NCBI GenBank assembly: GCA_902618485.1 | Contig: CACNAR010000004.1 | Span: 62,001-126,000 of the forward strand | Source: an uncultured Pelagibacteraceae bacterium | GTDB lineage: Bacteria; Pseudomonadota; Alphaproteobacteria; Pelagibacterales; Pelagibacteraceae | DNA: 64,000 bases | Reading direction: 5' to 3' | Shown here: piece by piece, positions 8,055 through 15,458 of the stretch | Numbering within the stretch: position 1 is the stretch's first letter | Layout: every line of letters starts with the position of its first letter | Position numbers and translations under genes: made by a program | Notes under the pieces: model-generated | What the model saw: the letters and a program-made list of their open reading frames with translations, nothing else | The model's database searches: none | What the model was told of the DNA's origin: nothing

Positions 8055-9374
8055 TTAATATCTCCCTAAACAAATATCATCTAAACAAATAAATTGACTT
8101 GATTTATTTAAAATTTCTTTTTTAGTAAACCCTTCCCACCTAGGTCGTGATTTTAAGTGATATGATAAATTGCCTGCCTTCCACTCATCTCCTGTGACAA
8201 ACTCAATTTCTTTTTCAAAATCTTGTTCCCAAGTAAATTGAACCTTGGCTGCGATCTCTTTGCCTGGATAATCAGTTCTTTTATCAGTTTTTGTTATAGA
8301 AATATATGTGTATAGGCTTGGGGATAAAAAAAACAAAAATAAAAACCCAACTAAAAAAGAATTTATTTTTTTAAGATTGATTTGAGACCTAAATAAATAG
8401 ACAGAGAATATTCCAATAGGCAAATAAAAAGGTGTCATCCACATTGTTCTAATTTTAGATCCTGTAATAACTGAAGTAATAAATATTAAAAAGATAGGTA
8501 AAATACTAACAGATAATAAAAAAAGAAACTTCCTATCATTAAAATTTAACTTAATTTCAATTTTTTTTATCAATAACCACATTAAGAGGAAAAATGGTAT
8601 TAGTATTCCAAGTTGTTTAAATAAAAAAATAATTGGATATTTTATATGATTAAGAATTTCTGTTTCCTCAAGTCCTGATCTTTTCAAGCCATATAAAACA
8701 GTTATAAAATCATTATCAAGCAACCAAATTAAATGTGGAACTAAGAGAACTAAAAAAATTTCAACTATAATCAAATATTTAAAATCAAAGTTTTTAAATT
8801 TTTTATAAATGACATAAAAAAATAATAAACTAATTGATAATAATAAATAAATGAACAAATATTTAGAAAGAAAACCAATTGCAGCAAATAATCCGATTAG
8901 AAAACAATCATAAAACTGTATTTCTTTTGCATCATATATCTTCCATGAATAATAAATAACCAATGACCAAAATGGTAACTGACAAACATTTACATTAAAC
9001 TCTGGAGTTGTGAAATTAAAGAAATAAATAGCCTCTAACAATAAAACTGAAATTAAACTTAATTTGATATTTCCTAGAATTTCAAAAGCAAGTTTGAATA
9101 TAAAATAGAATGATATAACTACAAAAATTTGACTTAAAAGATAATAAGCCCAATCTTGGGAACCGAATATATTGAAGAACACCTCTGAAAAAAAAGCACT
9201 CATTGGTGGATGTTTGTTGAAACCCCAATCTAAATTGCTTCCCCAAGCTAGCGCTTCTATTGTATCAAGAGGCAAATTTGAATTTGTTAATGAGGGAATC
9301 ATTGTCCAAATTATTAAATGTGTAATAGCAAAAATAAAAAATATGTTATTAATATTCTTGTTTAAAACATTCAT
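8055..9374 (-). CDS. GT-C family (ArnT/PMT-like) membrane glycosyltransferase
   Basis: About 439 residues with a dozen hydrophobic segments. The first periplasmic loop carries LPLDTIEALAWGSNLDWGFNKHPP, the acidic loop plus HPP typical of ArnT and other GT-C enzymes that use polyprenyl-phosphate sugars. It probably moves a sugar to lipid A, another lipid or a protein on the periplasmic side. I chose ATG 9374 (MNVLNKN) rather than an upstream in-frame start at 9440, because the shorter form begins just before the first membrane helix and leaves the dksA promoter free. The next gene is the membrane-anchored GT2, a likely partner. Confidence 0.7.
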   Translation of the reverse strand: MNVLNKNINNIFFIFAITHLIIWTMIPSLTNSNLPLDTIEALAWGSNLDWGFNKHPPMSAFFSEVFFNIFGSQDWAYYLLSQIFVVISFYFIFKLAFEILGNIKLSLISVLLLEAIYFFNFTTPEFNVNVCQLPFWSLVIYYSWKIYDAKEIQFYDCFLIGLFAAIGFLSKYLFIYLLLSISLLFFYVIYKKFKNFDFKYLIIVEIFLVLLVPHLIWLLDNDFITVLYGLKRSGLEETEILNHIKYPIIFLFKQLGILIPFFLLMWLLIKKIEIKLNFNDRKFLFLLSVSILPIFLIFITSVITGSKIRTMWMTPFYLPIGIFSVYLFRSQINLKKINSFLVGFLFLFFLSPSLYTYISITKTDKRTDYPGKEIAAKVQFTWEQDFEKEIEFVTGDEWKAGNLSYHLKSRPRWEGFTKKEILNKSSQFICLDDICLGRY

Positions 9375-9403
9375 AAGTAAATATTTACAATAATTAAGGT
9401 TGC

Positions 9404-9431
9404 TTGACACCCATATTTTGCTGAATATACT
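9404..9431 (+). promoter_or_regulatory. Sigma-70 type promoter of dksA
   Basis: A consensus TTGACA at 9404-9409 and TATACT at 9426-9431 are separated by 16 bases, and the dksA ATG lies about 20 bases after the -10. This is one of the best promoter matches in the window. A short leader with little room for other signals is implied. Confidence 0.7.
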
Positions 9432-9452
9432 CCCTCGCATTCAAATTTAGAC

Positions 9453-9977
9453 ATGCCAAAGATAGCTAAAGCAAAAAAAAAGGTTACTAAAACTAAAGCA
9501 AAGAATGTTTCTAAACCAAAAACAAAAGTGGTTAGTAAAACAAAAGAAGTCAAAAAAGGACCTATAAAAATATCAAAAACCTACATTCCTAAAGATACAG
9601 AAAAATATATGTGTGAAAAACACAAAGTGTTTTTCAGAATTAAATTACAAGAATGGAAAAAAGAGCTTGTAAAATCAAACAATGAAGCTCTATACAACGG
9701 CTCTATGGATGATAATAGTATTTCTGCAGATATTGTCGATCAAGCAAGTTCATATACCGATAAAAATGTAGAAATGAAAGCAATCAATAGACAAATAAAA
9801 CTTATCTCAGAAATTGATAAAGCTTTAGCAAGAATAAGAGAAGATACTTATGGATACTGCCTTGATACAGCAGAACCGATTGGGCTAAAAAGACTCATGG
9901 CGAGACCAGTTGCAAAATATACAATTGCTGCTCAAGAGAAACATGAAAAGGATGAAAAGGTTCACGCAGATGACTAA
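9453..9977 (+). CDS. dksA: DksA-family RNA polymerase-binding regulator
   Basis: A 174-residue protein with a lysine-rich N-terminal tail of about 45 residues (KKVTKTKAKNVSK), a long coiled-coil hairpin, and the C-terminal globule YGYCLDTAEPIGLKRLMARPV. DksA enters the RNA polymerase secondary channel and, with ppGpp, adjusts rRNA and amino-acid promoters. Only one of the four zinc-finger cysteines remains, which is a common form in alphaproteobacteria, so it is not a sign of decay. It is preceded by a strong promoter and followed by two coupled micro-ORFs. The extended basic tail could contact nucleic acid; that is inference. Confidence 0.9.
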   Translation: MPKIAKAKKKVTKTKAKNVSKPKTKVVSKTKEVKKGPIKISKTYIPKDTEKYMCEKHKVFFRIKLQEWKKELVKSNNEALYNGSMDDNSISADIVDQASSYTDKNVEMKAINRQIKLISEIDKALARIREDTYGYCLDTAEPIGLKRLMARPVAKYTIAAQEKHEKDEKVHADD

Positions 9978-10098
9978 GAAAAAGAAAAAAACAAAAAAAG
10001 TGCACAATCCAGTTACTTATAATTTTACTAAAAAATATATTTACTATTATTATGCTCTGTTCTGGATAATTCTAATATTTTTTGTCTTTAGTAGATGA
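9970..10098 (+). CDS. Micro-ORF 1 after dksA: 42-residue basic single-pass membrane protein
   Basis: The ATG at 9970 lies inside the last codons of dksA (ATGACTAA overlap). It encodes 42 residues: a lysine block (MTKKKKKTKKVHNP), a tyrosine-rich stretch, and one hydrophobic helix (YALFWIILIFFVF) ending in SR. The lysine-rich N-terminus predicts an N-in, C-out inner-membrane topology. I recognise no family. The support for a real gene is its overlap with dksA on one side and an ATGA overlap with another short ORF on the other. It could still be chance in AT-rich DNA. Confidence 0.5.
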   Translation: MTKKKKKTKKVHNPVTYNFTKKYIYYYYALFWIILIFFVFSR

Positions 10099-10199
10099 AT
10101 CCAAAATTAATTTTAATTATTTTAGTAATACTTGCGATCGAGGCATCAGGTCATGGTATTTTTGCCTCATTATTTAGATTTCTTAACTCGATAAATTAA
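10095..10199 (+). CDS. Micro-ORF 2 after dksA: 34-residue hydrophobic peptide
   Basis: The ATG at 10095 overlaps the TGA of the preceding micro-ORF (ATGA). The 34-residue product starts MNPKLILIILVILAI and has a small polar tail (EASGHGIFASLFRFLNSIN), so it looks like a single membrane helix or a short secreted peptide. It stops at 10199, exactly abutting the stop of the convergent glutathione-transferase gene. No family is recognised. Two consecutive ATGA-type junctions after dksA are the main evidence. Confidence 0.45.
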   Translation: MNPKLILIILVILAIEASGHGIFASLFRFLNSIN

Positions 10200-10826
10200 T
10201 CATGGCTTAGGTGGAAATTCATTTTTATCCATAAAAGCGAAACCTTTTTTAACGCCGTCTCTATCAGAGATATTCTCGTACCATCTAGTTAAATTTTTAA
10301 ATTTTTTTAAACCAATGTCATGCCACTCATGCCTTGCAATCCATGGAAATGTTCCGATATCTGCGATTGTATAATTTTCTCCTGACAAAAATTTTGATTT
10401 TGATAGTCTTTCATCTAACTCTTTGTATATTCTCTCAGAAATCTTAAAATATCTATCTTCACCAAATTTACTTTTCCCCGGATTATAATGATGGAACTGA
10501 TGATGTTGACCTAACATTGGACCAACGTAGCCCATTTGGGCCATAAGCCATTGATTAATTTCTAATCTTTCATCAAAATTATAAAATTTTCCACTTAATT
10601 CAGCTAAGTAAATTAAAATTGCTCCAGACTCAAAAACTGTTTTTTTATTTTTATGATCAATAATTACAGGAATTTTACTTAATGGACTAATCTTTTTAAA
10701 ATCTTGTTTAAATTGTTCACCATTATCTAAATCAATTTTAGTTACTTTGTAGTCAAATTTGATCTCTTCGAGCATAATACTAATTTTTTTTCCATTAGGA
10801 GTATTAGCTGAAAAAAGCTCAATCAC
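10200..10826 (-). CDS. Glutathione S-transferase, YfcG/YghU (Nu) type
   Basis: A 208-residue GST. The thioredoxin-like N-domain opens with MIELFSANTPNGKKI and has SPLSKIPVI and FESGAILIYLAE (glutathione-binding SNAIL-like segment). The helical C-domain contains GPMLGQHHQFHHYNP and GENYTIADI. These match E. coli YfcG, a disulfide-bond oxidoreductase that uses glutathione. The GTG start overlaps the reductase stop (GTGA). As the last gene of the ferredoxin-reductase-GST run behind proteorhodopsin, it may link the redox chain to thiol or peroxide repair; that is inference. Confidence 0.88.
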   Translation of the reverse strand: MIELFSANTPNGKKISIMLEEIKFDYKVTKIDLDNGEQFKQDFKKISPLSKIPVIIDHKNKKTVFESGAILIYLAELSGKFYNFDERLEINQWLMAQMGYVGPMLGQHHQFHHYNPGKSKFGEDRYFKISERIYKELDERLSKSKFLSGENYTIADIGTFPWIARHEWHDIGLKKFKNLTRWYENISDRDGVKKGFAFMDKNEFPPKP

Positions 10827-11839
10827 TCTTTTTTACCGAGTCTTTTTAACAAATTTGATGAGGTAGTTGTAAATTCAAATCTATATTTTTCATTGGGTCT
10901 TGCAAGTTTAAAACATGCTCTGGCAGCTAAAGCGCCCTCATGGAAACCAGAAAGAATAAGTTTTAATTTACCAGGATAGTTACATATATCTCCAACGGCA
11001 TAAATACCTTTTTGATTTGTCTCAAACCTTTCTGTATCGACCTCAATAGTTTTTTTATTTAAATTAAGGCCCCAATTAGCTATTGGTCCTAATTGCATAA
11101 TTAGACCAAAAAAACCAAGCACATAATCAGACTTAAGGTTCTTAATTTCATTGTTGTCGTGCTTTATATCAATACTTTCTAATTTTTGATCTCCATAGAC
11201 ATTTGCTAATTGATACTTTGTAAATAAGTTTATTTTTCCAGATTTTACGAGCTCCTGCATTTTATCTACTGTTGCTTGTGCTCCTCTAAATTCATCTCGT
11301 CTATGTATTAAATTAATTTTACAATTTTTTGATAACTCTATAGCCCAATCTAATGCACTATCTCCACCTCCAAAAATTGATACTATTTTACCATTAAATA
11401 TATTTTTATCTTTTACAGAATAAAACAATGATTTATTTTCGTATTTTTCACATTCCTTTGGTGCAAATTTTCTAGGTTCGAATGAACCAACTCCTCCAGC
11501 AATAATAACATTTGGTGTTAAAAAGGAGTTACCACTACTAGTTTTAACTAACCAGTTAGTATCTTCTTTCTTAACCTCTTCAACTCTCTCACTTAAATGA
11601 AATTTAATATCAAAAGGCTTTAATTGACTAATCAAATTATTTGTTAGTTCCTCACCTGTACACTCTGGTACTGCAGGAATATCATAAATTGGTTTATCAG
11701 GATAAAGTTCTATACATTGGCCGCCTATTTTATCTAAATTATCAACTATTTCGCAATCGAGCCCAATTAGTTTTAATTGATGTGCCGTAAATAATCCTGT
11801 AGGGCCTGCTCCAATAATTAGTGCATCGGTTTTATTCAT
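10823..11839 (-). CDS. Ferredoxin--NADP+ reductase, thioredoxin-reductase-like (YumC type)
   Basis: A 338-residue flavoprotein with two dinucleotide folds: the FAD loop GAGPTG at residues 10-15 and the NADP loop FGGGDSALDWA at about 156-166. The FAD-side GGQCIELYPDKPIYDIPA is typical of YumC-type reductases, and the CxxC redox pair of true thioredoxin reductase is absent. It exchanges electrons between NADPH and a ferredoxin. The ferredoxin gene lies directly upstream (stop and start adjacent, TAAATG), so the two are an obvious pair. Annotations as thioredoxin reductase would be wrong for this protein. Confidence 0.88.
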   Translation of the reverse strand: MNKTDALIIGAGPTGLFTAHQLKLIGLDCEIVDNLDKIGGQCIELYPDKPIYDIPAVPECTGEELTNNLISQLKPFDIKFHLSERVEEVKKEDTNWLVKTSSGNSFLTPNVIIAGGVGSFEPRKFAPKECEKYENKSLFYSVKDKNIFNGKIVSIFGGGDSALDWAIELSKNCKINLIHRRDEFRGAQATVDKMQELVKSGKINLFTKYQLANVYGDQKLESIDIKHDNNEIKNLKSDYVLGFFGLIMQLGPIANWGLNLNKKTIEVDTERFETNQKGIYAVGDICNYPGKLKLILSGFHEGALAARACFKLARPNEKYRFEFTTTSSNLLKRLGKKE

Positions 11840-12160
11840 TTAAGCCTGTTTAGATGGTATGTTTACCTCGAGACCATCTATTTCATCTGAAACAATAATT
11901 TGGCAACTTAGTCTGCTATTTGCTTTTGGTTCAAATGCCATGTCCAGCATATCATCTTCTCCGTCTTCTTTTTTTAGTAACTTATTAAACCAGTCCTCTT
12001 TGACATAAACATGGCAAGTTGCACATGCCATTCCCCCACCACAATCTGCATCTATCCCAGGTATGTCGTTTTGAACTGCACCCTCCATAACGGTTAAGCC
12101 ATTTTGAACTTCTATTGTATGCTTTTCATTTTCGTGAGTAATGTAAGTGATTTTGGCCAT
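11840..12160 (-). CDS. fdx: Adrenodoxin-type [2Fe-2S] ferredoxin
   Basis: A 106-residue ferredoxin with cluster cysteines at 40, 46 and 49 ([10 protein letters not shown], the C-x5-C-x2-C pattern) and Cys86. The start is set at ATG 12160 ([10 protein letters not shown]), the normal N-terminus. A longer frame to 12208 would add a hydrophobic leader that lies across the terminator hairpin after proteorhodopsin, so I reject it. It is the likely electron partner of the reductase encoded next. It is separated from proteorhodopsin by a strong terminator, so it probably has partial read-through or its own weak promoter. Confidence 0.9.
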   Translation of the reverse strand: MAKITYITHENEKHTIEVQNGLTVMEGAVQNDIPGIDADCGGGMACATCHVYVKEDWFNKLLKKEDGEDDMLDMAFEPKANSRLSCQIIVSDEIDGLEVNIPSKQA

Positions 12161-12178
12161 TGATATAAATATAGGTGT

Positions 12179-12218
12179 AAAAAAAAATAGGGCAAGTATG
12201 TAAAACATACTCGCCCTA
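12179..12218 (-). terminator. Rho-independent terminator after proteorhodopsin
   Basis: On the minus strand a 14-bp stem (12188-12201 with 12205-12218, one G-U pair) closes a 3-base loop, and it is followed by nine T's (12179-12187). The stem holds GGGC/GCCC at its base, which is rich for this genome. It begins 23 bases after the proteorhodopsin stop. This is the clearest terminator in the window and implies that most proteorhodopsin mRNA is monocistronic. Confidence 0.88.
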
Positions 12219-12241
12219 TAAATTATTAGTTTAAAGCGTAA

Positions 12242-13018
12242 TTATCTTGCTCTTGCGCCAGCTCCAGAACTCATTGCAGCAGCCCAGATTACTAGACCAA
12301 ATGCAATTTTGTTAATGAAGTCAGCTAAGTTGTAAACTACGTTTAATGTGTCAGCATCTACTCCACCAGTTAGGTAACCAAATACATAACCTAATGGATA
12401 AATTGCCCAACCTACAGTTACAATCATTCTCATTGCACCGAACGCAGTTACAAGAGCTTTGTTTCCGCTCTTAGCAGCAGCTTTACCTGCTTCACCTGAG
12501 AATACTTCATAAAGAATGTATACCCAACCTGCCATACCGATAATGAAACCAAGTGTAGCGTTGATGTATCCAGCTTCTCCTAAGTATCCACCGATTAACA
12601 TTACCAATGAACCGATTAACAATCTCCAGAACATTCCAGAGTTTGCTTTTCTTACAGCTACTAGAATTAAATAAAATTCTACCATCTGTAATGGTACAGT
12701 AATTAACCAGTCAATATATCTATATACTGTTGGTGAGTCTCCTGTAGCAACCCATACTTCTCTCATGTACATGTAGTGAATGAAAGCAATACCAGTTACT
12801 AGACCAGCAACAGTTACTGATGTTTTCCACGCAGGGTTAACAGTACCTCTCTCCATGAAGAAGAAAGCTGTAGCCGCTAACATACCCATTGAAATAATCC
12901 AAAATGATATTCCAACGAAGTCATCCTGAGCTAACATCGTAGCGCTTGCTGCATTAGCAATTCCTGTTAAACCTGTTAAGGCAACAGCTGCTAGAGCAAA
13001 CAGTTTAAGTTTTTTCAT
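12242..13018 (-). CDS. Proteorhodopsin, blue-tuned light-driven proton pump
   Basis: A 258-residue seven-helix retinal protein with a signal peptide (cut near ANA at residue 23). Key residues by count: Asp103 proton acceptor in RYIDW, Glu114 donor in MVEFY, His81, and retinal lysine Lys237 in FINKIAF. The spectral tuning position is Gln111 (VPLQMVEF), where green forms have Leu, so blue absorption is predicted. All sit six residues beyond the usual green-proteorhodopsin numbering. It pumps protons out of the inner membrane in light. No retinal synthesis genes are in the window. The RBS is GAGGGAG, the leader holds nested palindromes, and a strong terminator follows. Confidence 0.97.
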   Translation of the reverse strand: MKKLKLFALAAVALTGLTGIANAASATMLAQDDFVGISFWIISMGMLAATAFFFMERGTVNPAWKTSVTVAGLVTGIAFIHYMYMREVWVATGDSPTVYRYIDWLITVPLQMVEFYLILVAVRKANSGMFWRLLIGSLVMLIGGYLGEAGYINATLGFIIGMAGWVYILYEVFSGEAGKAAAKSGNKALVTAFGAMRMIVTVGWAIYPLGYVFGYLTGGVDADTLNVVYNLADFINKIAFGLVIWAAAMSSGAGARAR

Positions 13019-13049
13019 AAAAAACTCCCTCTTTAGTTAGTTTTTACTT

Positions 13050-13085
13050 TTAGTTTATATAAACTAAGCTTAGGCTTCCCTAAGC
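13050..13085 (-). promoter_or_regulatory. Adjacent palindrome and hairpin in the proteorhodopsin leader
   Basis: Bases 13050-13067 form a perfect 18-base palindrome, TTAGTTTATATAAACTAA. Directly adjoining, 13068-13085 is a perfect 7-bp stem (GCTTAGG/CCTAAGC) with a 4-base loop. A further 10-base palindrome CTAAGCTTAG spans the joint (13064-13073). The block ends about 30 bases before the ATG, between it and any promoter. It could be a double operator or a 5' UTR structure affecting RNA stability. Confidence 0.55.
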
Positions 13086-13230
13086 AAAGATTTGGGTTAA
13101 ATAGCAAATAAAAACAGTTTATTGAAGACTAAAGTGTCATTTATTTACGTTGATTTTACTGACTTTTTGAAATTAAATACAATTTATAATTTAAAAATCA
13201 AAAAAAAAGCACTATCGAATCAAAAATCAG

Positions 13231-15123
13231 ATGTCTAAGAAATTCAATGAAATATACCAACAATCTATAAATAATCCTGAAAACTTTTGGAGACAAGCAT
13301 CAGAAAACATCTTCTGGTTTAAGAAACCAAGCAAAATTTTAAACAAATCAAATCCTCCTTTCTATAAATGGTATGAAGATGGTGTCACTAACACGTGTTA
13401 TAACGCATTGGATTTTCACATTGATCAAGGAAAAGGAAGCAAAACCGCGTTAATTTACGACAGTCCTATTACTGGAAATAAAAGCAAGTTCACTTATGAG
13501 GAATTAAGATCAAAAGTATCAAAATTTGCAGGAGCACTTAAAAATCAAGGGGTCAATAAAGGTGATCGAGTGATAATTTATATGCCCATGATACCAGAGG
13601 CTGTTATAGCAATGCTTGCTTGTGCAAGAATTGGAGCTATTCACTCGGTTGTTTTTGGTGGATTTGCCTCGAACGAACTTGCAAGCAGAATAGACGACAG
13701 TAAGGCAAAACTTTTAGTAACTGCCTCATGTGGTTTTGAGCCTGGAAGGACTGTTGAATACAAGCCTCTAGTAGATGAGGCAATAAAACTTGCTAATCAC
13801 AAAATTAGTAAAATGATTTTGTTTCAAAGAAAGGGTCATGAGGTCAAATTAAATGCTCCAGTAGAGATCAGCTGGGATGAAGCCCATGCTAACGCAAAGG
13901 ACACAGATTGTGTGGAAATGAATTCAAACGAATTTGCTTATATTCTTTACACATCAGGCACTACCGGAACTCCAAAGGGTATCGTTAGAGATATCGGGGG
14001 TCACATCGTTGCTTTAAAATGGACTATGAAGAATATTTATAACATCGATGAAGATGATATTTGGTGGTCAGCTAGTGATATTGGTTGGATAGTGGGTCAC
14101 TCATATATTGTCTACGCTCCATTATTTAAAGGATGCACAACTGTGCTGTTTGAGGGTAAGCCTGTCGGTACACCTGATGCAGGTGCTTTCTGGAAAATCA
14201 TTTCAGACTATAAAGTTAAATCATTATTCACCGCACCAACAGCTTTTAGAGCAATTAAAAAAGAAGATCCTGATGGCAAGTTTTTCTCAAAATATGACTT
14301 AAGTAAATTTGAAAGTCTTTTTCTTGCAGGAGAGCGCGCAGATCCTGATACAATTAAGTGGGCTGAAAATTTATTAAAAGTTCCAGTAATAGATCATTGG
14401 TGGCAAACAGAAACTAGCTGGGCGATCAGTTCAAACTGTACTGGAATTGAAATGATGAAAACTAAGTATGGCTCAGCATGTAAAGCAGTACCTGGCTATG
14501 ATGTGAAAATTATTAAATCAGATCAAACTTTAGCTAAACCAAATGAAATGGGAGATATAGTTGTAAAACTTCCATTACCCCCAGGTACATTTCCTACTCT
14601 TTGGAATGCTGATCAAAGATATAAAGAAAACTATATGTCAAATTATGATGGTTATTATCAAACTTATGATGCAGGTCATATTGATGAAGATGGATATATA
14701 TGGATCATGTCTAGAACAGACGACATAATTAATGTTGCGGGTCACAGATTATCAACGGGAGCAATTGAAGAAGTTTTATCTGAACATCAATCAGTAGCTG
14801 AATGTGCTGTTCTTGGAATTGCCGACAAACTAAAAGGACAATTGCCTATTGGCTTAGTTGTTTTGAAAGCAGGTGTTGATAAAAGTCACGAAGATATCTC
14901 AAAAGAGTGCATCCAAATGGTCAGAGAGAAAATAGGTCCAGTTGCTGCATTTAAAATTGCTATAGTAATCAAAAGATTACCCAAAACTAGATCAGGTAAA
15001 ATTTTAAGAGGAACAATTAGAAAAATTGCTGATAAAGAAGAATATAAAATGCCTCCAACCATTGATGATCCAGCAATTTTAGATGAGATAAAAGCTGATC
15101 TAAAAAATAATAATATTCTTTAA
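13231..15123 (+). CDS. prpE: Propionyl-CoA synthetase (PrpE-type acyl-CoA synthetase)
   Basis: A 630-residue AMP-forming ligase. It has the acetyl-CoA-synthetase N-domain (NPENFWRQASENIFW), the P-loop-like YTSGTTGTPKGIVRDIGGH, SDIGWIVGHSYIVYAPL, DHWWQTETSW, and the C-terminal catalytic lysine motif RLPKTRSGKILRGTIRKIAD. The RDIGGH and KTRSGKILR forms favour PrpE over acetyl-CoA synthetase, where VVH and MPKTRSGKIMRR are usual. It would activate propionate or related short acids. It is transcribed divergently from proteorhodopsin. A TATAAT at 13185-13190 is a possible -10. An SMR gene follows after 2 bases. Confidence 0.87.
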   Translation: MSKKFNEIYQQSINNPENFWRQASENIFWFKKPSKILNKSNPPFYKWYEDGVTNTCYNALDFHIDQGKGSKTALIYDSPITGNKSKFTYEELRSKVSKFAGALKNQGVNKGDRVIIYMPMIPEAVIAMLACARIGAIHSVVFGGFASNELASRIDDSKAKLLVTASCGFEPGRTVEYKPLVDEAIKLANHKISKMILFQRKGHEVKLNAPVEISWDEAHANAKDTDCVEMNSNEFAYILYTSGTTGTPKGIVRDIGGHIVALKWTMKNIYNIDEDDIWWSASDIGWIVGHSYIVYAPLFKGCTTVLFEGKPVGTPDAGAFWKIISDYKVKSLFTAPTAFRAIKKEDPDGKFFSKYDLSKFESLFLAGERADPDTIKWAENLLKVPVIDHWWQTETSWAISSNCTGIEMMKTKYGSACKAVPGYDVKIIKSDQTLAKPNEMGDIVVKLPLPPGTFPTLWNADQRYKENYMSNYDGYYQTYDAGHIDEDGYIWIMSRTDDIINVAGHRLSTGAIEEVLSEHQSVAECAVLGIADKLKGQLPIGLVVLKAGVDKSHEDISKECIQMVREKIGPVAAFKIAIVIKRLPKTRSGKILRGTIRKIADKEEYKMPPTIDDPAILDEIKADLKNNNIL

Positions 15124-15125
15124 TA

Positions 15126-15458
15126 GTGTTAAAAACATATTTATTCCTAATTGGAGCAATTTTTTGTGAAGTTGCTGGGACAATGTTATTGCCAGTATCA
15201 CAAAATTTTACAAAGTTTTTACCAACTTTTGCTTTAGCTGCATTTTATTTAACTGCATTTTATCTTCTAACTTTTGTTGTGAACAAATTGCCAATTGCAA
15301 TTGTTTATGCCACTTGGAGCGGTCTTGGTATATTTACTATTGCGATACTAGGCTATATCTTTTTTAAACAAACCTTAGCTTGGCAGGCAATTGTTGGCTT
15401 ATTCTTAATTGTGATTGGTGTAATATTAGTTAATAGTTTTACTGGAAAGATTAGCTAA
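15126..15458 (+). CDS. Small multidrug resistance (SMR) family transporter
   Basis: A 110-residue protein with four hydrophobic helices. The essential membrane glutamate is Glu15 in FCEVAGT, and helix 3 carries IVYATWSGLGI, closely like EmrE (AYAIWSGVGI). SMR proteins work as antiparallel dimers exchanging protons for cations; some export guanidinium or polyamines. The start is GTG, two bases after the prpE stop, so the genes are coupled. The 3' end overlaps the convergent dihydroorotase-like gene by 8 bases. Confidence 0.88.
   Translation: MLKTYLFLIGAIFCEVAGTMLLPVSQNFTKFLPTFALAAFYLTAFYLLTFVVNKLPIAIVYATWSGLGIFTIAILGYIFFKQTLAWQAIVGLFLIVIGVILVNSFTGKIS

Noticed and set aside
9453-9977. Single remaining cysteine in DksA as a sign of decay
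   Set aside because: Cysteine-poor DksA is normal in alphaproteobacteria, and the rest of the protein is intact.
12161-12208. N-terminal extension of the ferredoxin with a hydrophobic leader
   Set aside because: It spans the proteorhodopsin terminator, and the normal ferredoxin N-terminus begins at ATG 12160.
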